From: Gonatopus flavifemur
Taxonomy: Eukaryota; Arthropoda; Insecta; Hymenoptera; Dryinidae
Assembly (NCBI GenBank): GCA_018340375.1
Contig: JAFFJZ010000003.1
Location: 6,758,001 to 6,822,000, forward strand
DNA length: 64,000 nt
Direction: 5' to 3'
Below, piece by piece: positions 24,008 to 37,441 of the stretch (its first letter is position 1; every line of letters starts with the position of its first letter). Both the position numbers and the translations under genes were made by a program. The notes below the pieces were generated by a model, which did no database searches, had not been told where the DNA came from, and saw only the letters and a program-made list of their open reading frames with translations.

Positions 24008-25427
24008 TGGTTGAACAAACGATTTGAATAAAAATCTATTCATTCACAGCTTAGACCGAGAAACAAAAGTTGTAAACTCGACTTCTTGTTAAGTGAATAT
24101 ATGGACGATTTAAAAATATAGTGCGAGTTGCTACGATTTCAGCTAATTCCACCGCAGGGTGAGTTAGATGCACTTCAGTTATGGTATATTTCACATGCGT
24201 TGTTGTGAAATCAATTAGAAATTGTGGTTGCTTGCACGAAATTCTAAATCACTCATATGTTTACTCAATGAAAAGTAAATTTTACAAGTTTTCTCGCCAG
24301 CGTAAGAACCCTTTTCGGGACCTGTACAGGGATGGAATGAATTCCTCGTTATAGGCACGCTACACAAAAGAATGAGTTTCGACAAAAGAAGACTGGATAT
24401 TTAGAATTAGAATCAGATAATTCCAATAAATGTGACCTGAATCTTCAGTTGTCGAACAGCACAGGAATCATGATGATATTACACAACATTTTCCCCTCTA
24501 CACCACACTCCGTAGTAAAGAATCATTCGAATCAAGAACATGATCCAATATTGTTATATGAAACCTTAGGGCGAATATATCCATCCGTCCATATTCATAT
24601 CCATATCCATACTCCACGCCTAATGCTGGAAACTGAAAGCTCTAGGGCTTCTCAATGGGAAGATAAATCATATCGTTGTGAATATGCAAGACCTTGTGGC
24701 TATTCTCACATTTATATATCATTCGATACACGCATCGGTACCATAAGGCTATTCGTTGGTACTTCTGACAAAGGTATTTCCATTTGTGAATTACGTGAAA
24801 TTCAACAACCCCTCTCACGTACAATATACCACTCGGAGTTGAATAAATACAAGGGAATGTTGGTTACATAAATGTATGTGTCACAAAAAATTGTCATTCG
24901 AATATTTTAAGAACTTTTTAATGCTGAAAATTTCAAAAAATTTGTAATATCGACAAATTAAAACCAATTCTTTCGAACATGAGAGGGCAGCAATTTGAAA
25001 AACAAAAACATCAAACCATACATTCATGGAACCCAAGAAATTGAGACTCCGAATAGAAAGAAAAAATCAAGGATAAACTTGTTCTCCAGAAAGGAAGAGG
25101 ATTTTAATCGGATCACTGGATCTCCAATACCCGTGTATATGCAAATACGTTTAGAAGATACACGGTGGTGAATCCCCAAATGTTCTGATTATCGTTTTAC
25201 CGAACTGGCATATACATTTCCAATTCAGTTCAATTGCGCTTTACGCTAAACAAGATGTTCTTTGGTTCACCATAATCCAACCACAAGCGTTTACCAATCA
25301 TTTGATACGGGTGTTTTCGATGGCTGCCGATAATTAAACACAAATATATCTCCACCTAGATTTTTTCTCTACTCGTTCCCAGAAAATTTATCTTCAGATT
25401 CTGATCTACAAAGCATAGATGAATTAC

Positions 25428-25465
25428 CGTTCATTTACGATCCACGATACTCGACACCGCGAGGA
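25428..25465 (-). CDS. Speculative micro-exon
   Basis: 38 bp, 20 of them G or C, in AT-rich surroundings. On the minus strand it is preceded by ATTTTATTGTACAG and followed by GTAATT. One frame reads SSRCRVSWIVNER across it. The acceptor is good and the donor weak. It resembles the 19336 candidate in strand and size. No homology is recognised. Confidence 0.22.
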
Positions 25466-28362
25466 CTGTACAATAAAATAATACACAAAAATAAATTCAT
25501 AATTGTTTTTTTTTCCTCTCAATAACATATAATACAGTAGGATCTGTATTTTGTGTGACAACGTTGATGAATTGCACTGTAGGGAGGATGAAAAGTAATT
25601 AAATCCCATCGCTCCCAGGTCATATTATCCCGTCGGAAGGATCTCTTGGTTCGCGTCACACGTTCACAGAATAGCAGGATGAAAATTAACGTAGCATATT
25701 TAGCAAATACAATTTAATCTCGTTTGCACTGCCATTAAAGAGTTTTGATAACGAAGATTCGGTTCAATCGAGTTTATTATATCTATTCGATCCAGTTATT
25801 ACGGTCGTTATGTTACTCGTGCATATAATAGAATCAGTATAATATGAATGTTAGATGAATTTTTCATTACTCTGTGGACAGAAGAAAGGATTATATTATT
25901 CTCTTTATGAAACTGTCACGCGAATAGTTTTATCCACAACGAACAATCATAATTGAATAATAATAAAACCTTGATATCGTAAAGAGATGACTGATGATAA
26001 TATACTTGTATTCGATAATGCATAATCGCGGAAATGTATTCCAGATGTATTTCATGAGCTCAAAGAGCAGGATAAAAAATTGTGTACATATATGAAGAAG
26101 GAATCGAGCTCAGGTTACGAGTCAGTAGTAAAAGAATTATACGATCAGACAAGACTCGATCTACATATAACAGACCTCGCTTCACCGAGGATAAGAGGGA
26201 ACTCGATTCTTTGATATTCAATATTTTCAAACATATCATATCTCGTGAGGAAGTTGAGTTACTTTGAATATATGAATCCATTTTCCTACATCGATTACTC
26301 TCATAAAACGCTATTTGGTAGTCAAAATTTTTATATATATACCTAACATCGTTTTATATCACACCTTTCTTCGGTATTTCAGAAGATAAAATTTCGATTC
26401 GCAATAACTTAATTGTATAATGAGTTCCGAGAACGAACCTTGTAAGGAAGACCTTGCCTGAATTAGAACTCGATATAAAATTCACAATCACGATCATCAG
26501 GAAAAGTTTGCATGCATGAGTTTATAAATTAGAATAAAATGGCTCAAAAATTCACATCTTTGGACAATAAATGAAGGTTTGAAGAAATTTTAGTGCATTA
26601 ATTAATTGAATTCTTTCCCATCAGCCCCAAAGTCGATCGCGGAGAATCATAGTTCTATTCATCATCTATTAAATTATCCAACCACGGATGAACTTGAATC
26701 GAATTTCGAAGAAAATTTGGCGAATGAAGCAAGAAACGTTCAAGGAATTTTTAGTCGAACCAAATTCAAAGCATAAAGTACGGCAAATTCGGCACAAGTA
26801 TTTTTACAGCGCAATCTCCAAGAGTATCATAACAGCCAAGACGTTCAAAGGATCCTAACATAGTTGGGAAACTCTGGTTCAATTTAACGTGAATTTCCTC
26901 ATAATTGAGGTTATGGTCTCCGCAACTTTGGGTGGCCATCATTGAAGTGGTCGACTACTCACTCGCTCGGTATCGCCGGATAGAAAGTTACTATTATTAC
27001 ATTTTGTATCACCGATACCGTTTATGGGACATTACATACATCTTCCGCGCATTCGATTTAACTTGAAGAAGAACACAGGACGTAAGGTTATTCCTGCGCG
27101 ATACATAGAATACCCTCTCTTATTTCTTGCATTTAAAATTCATATTCGACTTCATGAACGTTTCAATGCATATATTCTCTTTCTACCTCTCGATACTATT
27201 CGTAGAAATTCACGGAAGTGAAGCGTCGGTAAGCCCTTCAAAATTCGAATGATGAATAAAATTATGCATACGCGTATACCTACACGAATTCGTATTCGTA
27301 TTTCATTGATAATCCGCCGATTGTTCGACGATGTGGCAGTGTAGAGGTACAAATGGCGGGTAAATTGTGTCGTGCCTATCTGATTCTATCGAAAATTTAT
27401 GATTTCCCTCTGGAAATGGTAAAACGACTCACGCGATGTCATTATTATTAACGAAAATATCTCTTGATAACAAATGGTTCGAATAACCACGAATGATTGA
27501 TGATCATCACGTTACAATGGTAAGCGGAAAATTGATTTTCACGTAGGAAACGAGTATACATATGTTTATACAAATCTCTTCACATTCGAATCGATAGATA
27601 TACATGTTCTTTAGGGTGATTCTTATTTTTTTTTCTGTACGACTGACCCTCTAATTTTGTTCCACATCACGAAGGAGTGCTACATTATTCTTTACATAAT
27701 TTTCAAAAGAGATTTGGGGGTCACTGATTAAAACGTGATGTTCTTGTTCTGGAATTCTGATTCAAAAGATGGAAAAATACAGAAGAGAATGGATTTCCGA
27801 TATCAGACTTTTCATTTTCTTGTTTGTAATTCATATCGATACAACAGTTGAGAAGTTTGTGGTCGAACAAAGCAGTACCATTTGCCAGACTACGCGATCA
27901 GTAACGAGTTCGTATCAATTGTGTTGTTAAAAAACAGAATACAGAATTCTCAATGGTGATGAGAATACCATATCTTGCGAAGGCAGTTTTCAATAATACA
28001 ATAAAGAATGCTGTAATTGAATGAACAAATCAGTAAATAGAATTCTTCTGAATCGTCAGTAATTAGTACCTTCACTTCAACGTCAAATCAGAATTATTTT
28101 TCACTCCGATTCTTATTCAATAAAACGAACGACGATTCGTTGTCCTTAAAACAAGGTTCACTAACAGTAGAGAAGTGTTGTCATTCACAAAAGTTTTTGA
28201 AGGAAATCACCTCTGTAGTGAACATCCGAAATATAATTTCCTTTATAAAATGGAAAATCACCGAAACAAAAGAAATTCCGATTCGGATTTCATGAAAAAT
28301 AACAAATACCTTCACAAGATTCTTATGGAACATGGAAAAATTTTGTATCTGATCGACGAAAA

Positions 28363-28381
28363 CCCTCTCTCTCTCTCTCTC
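28363..28381 (+). repeat. (CT)n microsatellite
   Basis: About nine CT units in an otherwise mixed context. Confidence 0.9.
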
Positions 28382-30247
28382 CATTATATTTCTGTGAGGA
28401 TTCGATCTCATAAAATTCTTATCGGATTCTTTAATAGAAAATTTTATAACACGAAATTGTAATAGGAATCCTACTGTGAAGTCTTGCTGGAAAGATCGAA
28501 GTCACGTTACTAAAAATTGAGAATGAGGCAAGACGAGACCAAGAGATATCGAAGAACCTATCTCTCAGGAAATCATGGAAACCTGTATCGCCAGTATACA
28601 ACATGCTATCGTCATGAATTTTCAAAGTTCATATTATTTATTCATTGATCAAAACTTTGATTTGGTGATAAAAGTTCTATAAACTCATCAGTCCCTTATT
28701 TCGTAACTGATTTTTGGATTTATATAATCAATTAGCAGTTTAATCCAACTCGTTTGATCTCAATGTTACGCGAAATTGAAGAGCATTTTATCAACTTCAT
28801 CCTTGTTGAATTCATTTACTTCGAAAAAGCGATTATTGATATTGAAATAATTATGTATTATGAAAATGAGCTTTCATTTCGAAAATTTCATCGCATCCTG
28901 TAGTGCTTTCATCTCTTCTTTGAGGATTCTTGGATTTTCCAACTGGATTCAACTGTGGATAAGGTTGGATTTGAATTCCTTTCCTAACTTTTCGTACCGA
29001 TCTCATCTCGTATGATGATATCCATCGCTTTTACTGTTAGAAAGTATCAAATTGATGAATTTTATAATAGTAATCAATTCTAAGATCATTCGCATTCTAT
29101 ATACAACGTCAACTGCATTTGTTTACCAATTTCTTTTGTTCGTAGCCTGCCTTATTTTATATGTACATATCGATCTCCATGTACGATATAGCTTGTTGAA
29201 ATTAGGATCGAAGAAGCAGGTTCCATGAAGCGACAAGGTGTGAGGGATTACTTCATAAAATGGTGAACTTTTTCCACTCCTCATTTACAAACGGTAGCAA
29301 ATTATGTGAGAACCCGAAGTTACGTTTACTTGAACTCCAACCACACTTTGATGAATTTTAATGAACTCTTAATGATAGAGTATGGTAATTCGGAGACATC
29401 CTGTAGGTAACTGCGAGACTTGATAATTTGCTAATAAGTATGAAATCAGCGTCTGATGATTCAATTTTTATTGCATGTAAAGAGTGAATTTTCTTCTTGT
29501 TTTCATTGACGAATAGTTCTTGAATGCCTCGATATACGTTCGAAACATGCAAACTTCGTTTATCGGCATATGTTTTTCTTTCTTTCATTTTGTCGTGTGT
29601 AAAAATAATTTGAATCAGACGCAAGATCACTTTATGTCGTTTGATATTATTATCTTGAATCTTTCGTAGAAGGTAAGTAATTTGTAAATGAGATTGAGAT
29701 GGGTTTTGGAAGTAATATATCAAACGCTCACTCAACTTGTTTCAATTATTTTGAAAGCAGCATCAACTATCACAGAAATTCAGGCGGGTTGGGTGTATTC
29801 GTGAAAACCACAGACGGAACTGATGACGGTGGCTCAAGGTACATGTAACTTTCAACTTGTTTCTACCAGATAGGATGTTTTACTTGAAATAATCGTTTGA
29901 GAGTTTTTTTTTTCAACTTACAGAGATGTGCAAATTTTTTTTTCTGTAGCTTTGACGTAATAATTGTGGTAAAATAGGTCTGTAAATTTAGATAAACGGG
30001 TTAAATAAAGAATATTTGAATTTCCATCGGTTCTTGTAAGGTAAAATGAGATTGTTCAGGGGTATAGGTGATTTGGTGATGATTTTTCGAAACTTCATTT
30101 TGATTTTGTGAATTTTCCTGAAGGCACTGACTCACGTTATGAAGAGGCACGAAGTAGAAATTGAATAGCTTTGCTGCTAAAGCTTTCAGCAGGTAAAAAT
30201 ATATGAGTCAATGTACTTTATATTCACATTCCCTTCCACAAGCCGAC

Positions 30248-30261
30248 TACACGGAAAAAAG
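30248..30261. repeat. Orphan TIR-like end (TACACGGAAAAAAG)
   Basis: It matches the terminal sequence of the element at 22382-22629 and resembles that at 4653. It lies about 590 bp upstream of the recognisable mariner remnant. No inverted partner was found, so it is either a truncated element end or coincidence. Confidence 0.35.
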
Positions 30262-30836
30262 AAGACAATAATGGTCACTGTGAATCACAAGAATACATTG
30301 AAACTGAAATTCATTCCATGCAGTACTGCGTTTCCCAGTCCTCATCACTGTCCAGTCAGCATTGACAAATTTCCTCATCATCCAAGCGTGTTTTCATTTG
30401 TTTTTCAACCGATCGCTGTCATTCACAGTAACCAATAGTGTTTTAGTGTTTGCGTGTATGCGACTGCTAGGACCTCGCGGCTAGAGCTTCAGCTTCACAT
30501 GTTCCAGAGATTGTCATTTGCGTTCTGACTAGCCTAGCCAAACATTTGCCGCAACATCCAACTAGATTGATGGAAGAGATTAGCGTTTGATTGAACTTGG
30601 CTTACACTGATCCAGCATGGGCCTCATCTTATCTATATGAATCCAAGACTGAGCCAAAATGGGGCCAAAATTCATACACGCCGGGGTCGACAAGCAAAAA
30701 ATGAACTACACTGCAACCTCGTATTTCTCCATAACGCAGCTTTCCTTCTTTCTCATTCAAACAGTTTCTTTCATGCGTTGAAGAGAAAAAGGCAGCACCT
30801 TAGTGTATTTTACATATATATAGTACTGATAGCATG

Positions 30837-31407
30837 AATTACAGGATGAGAATGTTGCGTTCCGAACTGGACATTGTGACAAGATTTGATATCATACTTC
30901 GCTCGCACATTTGTCGAGATTGGTCGAAGATTGCGGACTTTATTCAATATGTCATTATTGAAGATGAGACTCGGATCTACCAGCACGATTTCGAGAAGAA
31001 GAAACAGAGAATCACGTTAAAGAAAAAGGTGAGCCAGGATGTGTAAATCGAAAATCAAATCCATATTGAAAGTATTTTGCTTCCATGGAATCGTGTACCA
31101 AGAATGGATTCTTCAAGGTCAGACAGTTGCTTCAGTCTACTGTCTAAAAGTGACGAAATGTTGAAATGAAAGAATTCCAAATAAAAAGAAGACGCAATTT
31201 ATGAACAAGCCATTATGACAGTACACTTTTGGCATCATTGTCAAGCAGTTTTTGGCCGAAATGTTCATCGTGGTTTCTGAAAACCTCTTTTATTTGCCGG
31301 ATTTGACGATTTATGACTTCTCTTTATTCCCAAAAGTTGAAAAAAAGTTTGGAAAAACACCAATTTCTTACCCTAAAGGGTATCCAGGGATGTTTATTGG
31401 AAGCTAG
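30837..31407 (+). pseudogene. Degenerate mariner (DD34D) transposase remnant
   Basis: Mariner transposase cuts and joins element ends using three acidic residues spaced DD34D. Pieces in three frames preserve the family's order: YRMRM, then IIEDETRIYQHDFEKKKQ around the first Asp (30963-30965); then KSKIKSILKVF, HGIVYQEWILQGQTV (about 31042-31130); then HYDSTLLA with the second Asp (31217-31219); then VKQFLAE and YLPDLTIYDFSLFPK with the third Asp (31315-31317). The second and third Asp are 98 nt apart instead of the 105 expected for DD34D, consistent with a small deletion. Frame changes near 31040, 31163 and 31240, plus in-frame stops (31162-31164, 31195-31197), make it dead. The N-terminal DNA-binding half and both terminal repeats were not recognised. 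Confidence 0.85.
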
Positions 31408-34400
31408 CTCTTCATTTTCTAACGGTGTGCTCGATTTCATCCCATCAATATCAATGAAAATTCAAAATCAGCTCAACCGATGCTTTAATCCTGGGATTAT
31501 CCTAATGACTTATTACACTACAAATGTTCCTGCACGCATTTCTCATGTGTCAAAATTGTATCTTGTGTACCCTAATTAATCTTGCTAATGAATGTACAGA
31601 TATAGTAAATGAACAGATACATGTACTTCAATTCCTTTGTTCGTGTGAATCGAATTGAACTTCACGTCTACGAATGTCACTAATGATTTGTATGTATGCC
31701 TCTCAATCTTTGCTGTTGAATGACTAACATCCATTTGAATAGTTGAGAATCATTGAATGATCCTTTGGAAACCCAAACAGGAATTCTGTGCCAACGTTTC
31801 GATACTCACACAAATCATCGAACAGCGAGCAACGTGATCCAATTTTTCAAAATGTAAATATTTTTCTCGTTTGGCCTTTTACACAAATACCGTTTACACA
31901 AGGTGAGGCTGAAAATCAAATTTGTGAGAAATATTCTCTCTTTTTGTCAACTAAAAGAACTGAAACATCCGATAATCCTTTGATATATCTCCAATGGATA
32001 TGCAAGAGAGAACGGAATCTTTTGATTAAACATTCGAAAGATCTCGTCACTATCCGAAAATGACCTGACATCTGTAGAGAACGAAGTTCGCTAGTAAAGA
32101 ATGAGAAATGATTGATCAACGAAAAACGCAGTTCTTCCAATCTAATTTATTCTTCAATTGTCCACGAATTTGTATCATACATTATTTTTAAAACATGACT
32201 TTACGCATTTATTTCAAATATTCCAACTCGAAAGTGGATCGTGAAAAATTCTACCGAGCTTTCACAAGTTGCACAACGAGGACTGATTTGTTCGCTTAAA
32301 GGGAGAATCTCCAACCCTTCTTGTTTTCCACATAAAATCTCAAACATAAAAATCCTATTACGCGTGCTCTAAATCTCAAAGGAAAACAATAAATTGACTC
32401 GATGAGGTTTTAAAATGAGAACATTTCAAAGATCTTGATTTCATGCTGTTGGATATAAATAATGCGAATTTATTATTTTCAGTGACATGACGATGTGTTT
32501 TGTTTTTTTTATCGCAAAAAAGCACATAATCGTGTAAGACTAATCGCGGATCATTTTGTTCATAGAATTTTCTTTCTCGTACCATTAATCGAATCTTTGC
32601 TGGTTATAAACGTAATTTCTGTTTTCCCCAACAGGAACAACATTTTCCTCACTACCCCTTTGCAATGCATTCATTTTACGAGTTTCTTCCTATTTTTATT
32701 GTATCGTAAAATCAAAATGCTTCATCGAAGTATATAAACTAAAACACAAACATCGCCGATACAAAAATATCAAAAAGAAATGTATTTTCCAAAGTACATC
32801 GTGCTGTTTAATAGATTCTTCGAGCTACTTTCTCTCTGTACATTATTGATACAAAGGCTACTTTTTTTTCCTCAATTTGAACTCCAGAGAAAATGTTTCA
32901 CATTTTTTCACCCACGATCCAGTACTGTTCGGATGAAATATTATCAAAATCTTTTCCATCGAGGTTGCATTCTACGCAACGATTATACAAAACCGTAAAA
33001 TACAAACACGTCATTTCACCCTAACATTGCTAGAGGGAGGATTTCATTTTCAGCAACGAATATTTGTACGCATACATGCATATTTGAATAGATCAATCGG
33101 CTTGTACTTCACTTCGAGAGAGTGCACATGCGTTCTCAACAACATGAAATATCAAAAGTTATTCAAAGATCAATGGGGCGTATTATACTTTTTCAATTGG
33201 GCGTAATTAGTTCGCATTGATAAATGATTATGAGAGAAAGAAAGGGAAGGACAGAGGAAGGTAGGTATGGAAAATGAAAGAGGTGCAACATCGAAAAAGG
33301 AATGAGGAGGAGAACTTTTGTATGCAAAAGATGCATTAGGATGATCGAGCGAGGAACGAGCATAAAAGGGGCTTTCAACGAGCTTCTCGAAAATATTTTT
33401 GTACCGGCCATAAAAGCTACTCATGTGAGCAGCCATTGAATGGTATGCTCCCCCTATCTCGTAGTAAAGCTTTATCGACTCTGCGTCGTGAATTGGTAGG
33501 AAAAGAACGACGGAGAGGAATAGCAACCTTAATTTGTCACTTTTTTTATATGATAATGTAAGAAATACGAGCTGGGGCATTCAGGATAACATGAGCAGCA
33601 CATGTATGGTATAATTTTATAAATCTGCTGTGATGTTGAAATGCTCCAACGATTACCTCTTACAATTTAGAAATTTCGTCAATCGGAATCATCTTTGTTG
33701 CGCTACAGGCGCAAAATAATGCATATGCGAATAAACAGTTTCGTAAAGGAGTTTAATGAAAATTGATTTAACTGGAAATTAAGATCACTAAATAAGAATT
33801 GCTCACATTTCGAAGTTCTAAGCTGAGCTTACTACGCTCGTATTTTTGTAACATAAATCCATGTTACTTTCTCTGTGCACCGTTTTTATATTCTAAATAG
33901 CGTTCACCATGCTCACATCTTCTCAATTTCAATAGACTCAAATCCCTTCCATAATACGTTTGAATTTTACCTCGAGACAACGTACGACAAGGAACTGAAT
34001 AATAGGAATGAAGATTTTACGCACAGATTATTCCAAAATAGCTATGCAAATATTAATTCTTGAGTGAATAACTCCGGAGATTCGATTGAATGGTTCAAGT
34101 TCACAGTTGTGTTGGAATCTTATTCAAGACTTGTTCGTAGCGATAAGCTTAAGAGAGAAAGAGGGAGAGAAGCGGTAATCAGTGTGTATGCAAGGAATTT
34201 CCCCTTATCACAGTCTGAAGGTTATAAAACCAACGCGACTGTTGCAATAGTGTGAGGAGATGTAAGTCTAGATGAGGTAGACTGCGTTGCAGAGTGTTGC
34301 AGAGTGCCGACGACGTCGGATAGCAAGCGGTAAACGAGACGAGTATCATGATTCGATGTTGGAAGAAACTCCTTCGAACAAATATCAGATAGCGATCTGT

Positions 34401-37400
34401 GTAGAATTTTTCCCACTGATTTTGCTAAACTCTGGTGGAGTTTTTATTCGTATTTCAAGAAGAAAAATACTTTACAATTTTCAGGGATCGTGAAATTAGT
34501 TGAATTATGGTCGACGAAGAAGAATCTTTAATACTCCGCAGTTGTCTTTGATATTGCGAAATATCTTACTCGTGATTCTATCATCGACGGAATACGTATA
34601 CCGTTTCGCGTACACATCAATCTCGTGTTGAATCTTCAAATATTGGACTTTTTATATTTAGAATCTTTATTTTCTTTGAAAACAACTTTGATGCATTCCC
34701 AGCGGATATCTTTTATTTTCTTCCCTCGTCTCTGTATACCAAGTTGCTCAACTTGCCGGTTAAATTCGAAAAGTACGAAAGCTTGCAAGTTTGGAGGACT
34801 AAAGGAGTCCGCTGTATACCCACAAATAAAGGAAATAGGTAGTCTGCGTGACCAATATTCACAACCTCAAATATGCAGGGCTTCCCAGTCGATAAGGTTT
34901 TCTCTTCCTCTTCTTTCTACTTTCATTCTTCCTCCACTCGTTTCTTCTTGCCTCATTTTCTTAGTTTCCACAAATACATCTCCCCCGTTGAATCGTATTC
35001 TTCCCTCCCTTTTTGCCTTCTTTATCAGTTTTATTGCGGTTACGGAATCGAATTGAGTCAACATCTTGAGAACTCAACTCCGAGGAATATATTTTTTGAC
35101 AAATTCCATTCTGGATGATTCGAGCATGTGCTGCGTGGGGCGAGTTGAAACTTTCTTCCCACGGAATAACAAGTTTAAAACGAGAAAAACAAATTTTGAA
35201 TTTTAATTATAAAAAAATCAGGTTGTTCAACCGTGAACGTTTATGCAAGCTTTACTTTGAAGTTGATGCTGTATACTTCGAGACTTCGAGGAATGCTTCA
35301 GGACTGCATATCCCAAAAGAAGCTTACAAATTAATTCTTGTTGAAAGCGCTCGATAAGTTTGAGATAAGGTTTTTCAAGGATAAATATTCCTTAAAAATA
35401 TCAACTTGATATTTGAAACAATGTTATTATTTTTATATTATTTAACCTAGAACAATATTTGCTACGATACAATGCAGAAGTGTTAAAAGTACAAAGTTAT
35501 TGAACGGAGGAGCGAAAAAGGGGATCATTGAATAGACGCAATGGGAGAAAAAAACTGTAACGAAGTACAGGGTGATAGAAGGGTTTCTATTGAAAGAACG
35601 TACTCGGTGCATCGAATATTGAATTCTGTATTGAAGGACAGTACAAAGAGGCGAAATTTCAGATAAGAGACAAAGGAACGTAGGAATTGCAGGAATAGTG
35701 AGCATCTGTGGCAGAAAAGCACAAATTTTACAGTTCGCTCGGATTAGCCTTTTATCACTTTCCATGCGTTTAAACTTTTCAAGCATGCAAACTATTTGCA
35801 AATAATAGTTATCTTTCAACCTGAGTATTTCAATGAAATTCTTACACTTCATTTCAATACGTATTCCATATTTGTATAAGCAAAATATGAAATAAATAAT
35901 TAAATCATAAATTCAATTCCCCCAATTCCATTTTATTACAATTGAATTTCATGCAACGAACAACATCCCCACAAATCGCATTTCATGAATTTCTCCTGCA
36001 ATGAGAAAAACTACGTAGTTGAATATAATATTTGTATTCCATATTATATTATGAGGTAGATACATCATGACTCTGAATATCACAACGTGTTCGAATTACA
36101 TCGTTACAAATCCTTGGAATGAAAATTGAACGAAAAAAAAAAAAAACAATTTCATCACCCCTGTATCACAAATTTGTTCACATACTCCATTTCGTCTTCG
36201 TACTCCGCGCATGGCACGTCAAATTATCTTTTCACGACAGAAAAATACAATTTTGTTCAAATTCACGTTTCGCGTGATAAAATTGGAAATCGAAATTTCC
36301 TTTTTTTTTTCAGTTTTGAAAATTGTTCATCCGTCAAAACAATAGCAAAGAAGAAAAGCCTTCAAGCCAAATTCAATTCCGTAATTTTTCACTCCAATAA
36401 TTATTTCGAATAAACAAATTCCACGATTGATTCATGAATGATCGAAAGAAAAGTAGAACCGAATAAAAAGATTCTCGAGGTTTTCCACCAAGAACACAGG
36501 CATTCAAATATATTCATGAGTTTTTATGTATTTATTAAAAAAGAAAAGAAAGAAAAAAAGGCGAATAACGTGAAATGGCCGTGGATAGCTATTTAATGAG
36601 AATTATGAGAGTAATAAAGAGTAATGGGATGATCAAATGAAACTGGAAGACGCGGAGAAGAAGAGCGAGATGTTCAAAGAAAACGGGAAGTATCGAAATA
36701 TTCAAGTGGGTGCAGAGACAAGGGAATTCGAGAAGAATAAAGAGGAAACTGCAGGAAATGTTAGACAAAAGAATAAGGACCAAGCCACCGAGGGATTGAA
36801 GAGAAGAATCGATAACGTTCACTTCTATGAATATTACAAAGGCGTTGAATTGGAGAGGATAATAAAAGTTGAATAATACATCCACGTGATGGAATGAGAA
36901 AATAAAAGAAAGAGGTGAGAACCTAGATGTGGAATCATCAGAATTTATTTGTGTTTTTGTTCAATTAATTCATTCGTTTATCAGTCGTCTTGTTCTCCAC
37001 AAAATCATTTGTTGCGATGATTTCAGCGATTTGGCTAGTCGGATATATTAGTCGCTGAAGCAAGAGAAGAGATGAAAGCTAAATTTCGAACAATGCTCGT
37101 TCTCTCATGATGTTCGTGGAATTTGTCTGTTCATTGGTTTGTATTCGATTATCTGATACAAGTGCGTGTATCTAAAGCTAGTTTGAATCGTTTCAAGCTT
37201 CAAACAGAATCATAATTCAAATGCAAAGGAGTGGTACGATTCGATGAATTTCTTGATTTGTTTCCTCAATTTTTGTTCCCAAGTGCATCTACGGTACACC
37301 GAGAAGAAATGTGCTAAACGCTTAATTTCCATCAAATTCTAGCTTCATAAGTATTTTATGAGGAAGATCTGATTCGTCAAGATTCGCACATTATTGCCAG

Positions 37401-37440
37401 GGAAAATGAGAATGGGAAGAAGAAAATTGGCTGTCATAGG
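31408..37440. other. AT-rich region, no recognised gene
   Basis: All frames are short or compositionally explained. The 136-codon minus frames at 33170-33580 and 35442-35852 lie opposite purine-rich + strand, and the 143-codon + frame at 34625-35056 is pyrimidine-rich. Small items: a tandem duplicate GTTGCAGAGT x2 near 34285-34304 and a 14-base A run at 36133-36146. A purine-rich patch spans 36600-36920. Confidence 0.5.
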
Positions 37441-37441
37441 G

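Larger units (their letters stand above)
24008..30830. other. Long AT-rich region, no recognised gene
   Basis: Apart from the items listed separately, there is nothing recognisable. A 140-codon + frame at 24449-24871 has ordinary composition but no domain, and contains a His-Ile run from a CATATC repeat near 24590. A 125-codon minus frame at 29358-29735 is Lys/Ile/Ser rich. Both are near the upper end of what chance gives in this much AT-rich sequence. Confidence 0.45.

Noticed and set aside
24449..24871. 140-codon plus-strand frame
   Set aside because: Composition is ordinary but there is no recognisable motif. At about two thirds A+T, a rough estimate says an opening this long in 64 kb of both strands is not surprising.
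25639..25655. GGATCTCTTGGTTCGCG, resembling the start of 5.8S rRNA
   Set aside because: The match ends after this word. The expected continuation (CATCGATGAAGAACG-type sequence) is absent, and the neighbours are not ITS or 28S.
29358..29735. 125-codon minus-strand frame
   Set aside because: No domain or motif, and its length is within chance expectation for the window.
34210..34259. Segment between TTATCACAG and GTAAGT on the plus strand
   Set aside because: Good splice-like edges, but all three frames contain stops, so it is not an internal coding exon. A non-coding exon cannot be shown from sequence.
34625..35056. 143-codon plus-strand frame
   Set aside because: Pyrimidine-rich, Ser/Leu/Phe/Pro-dominated sequence with other frames open too.
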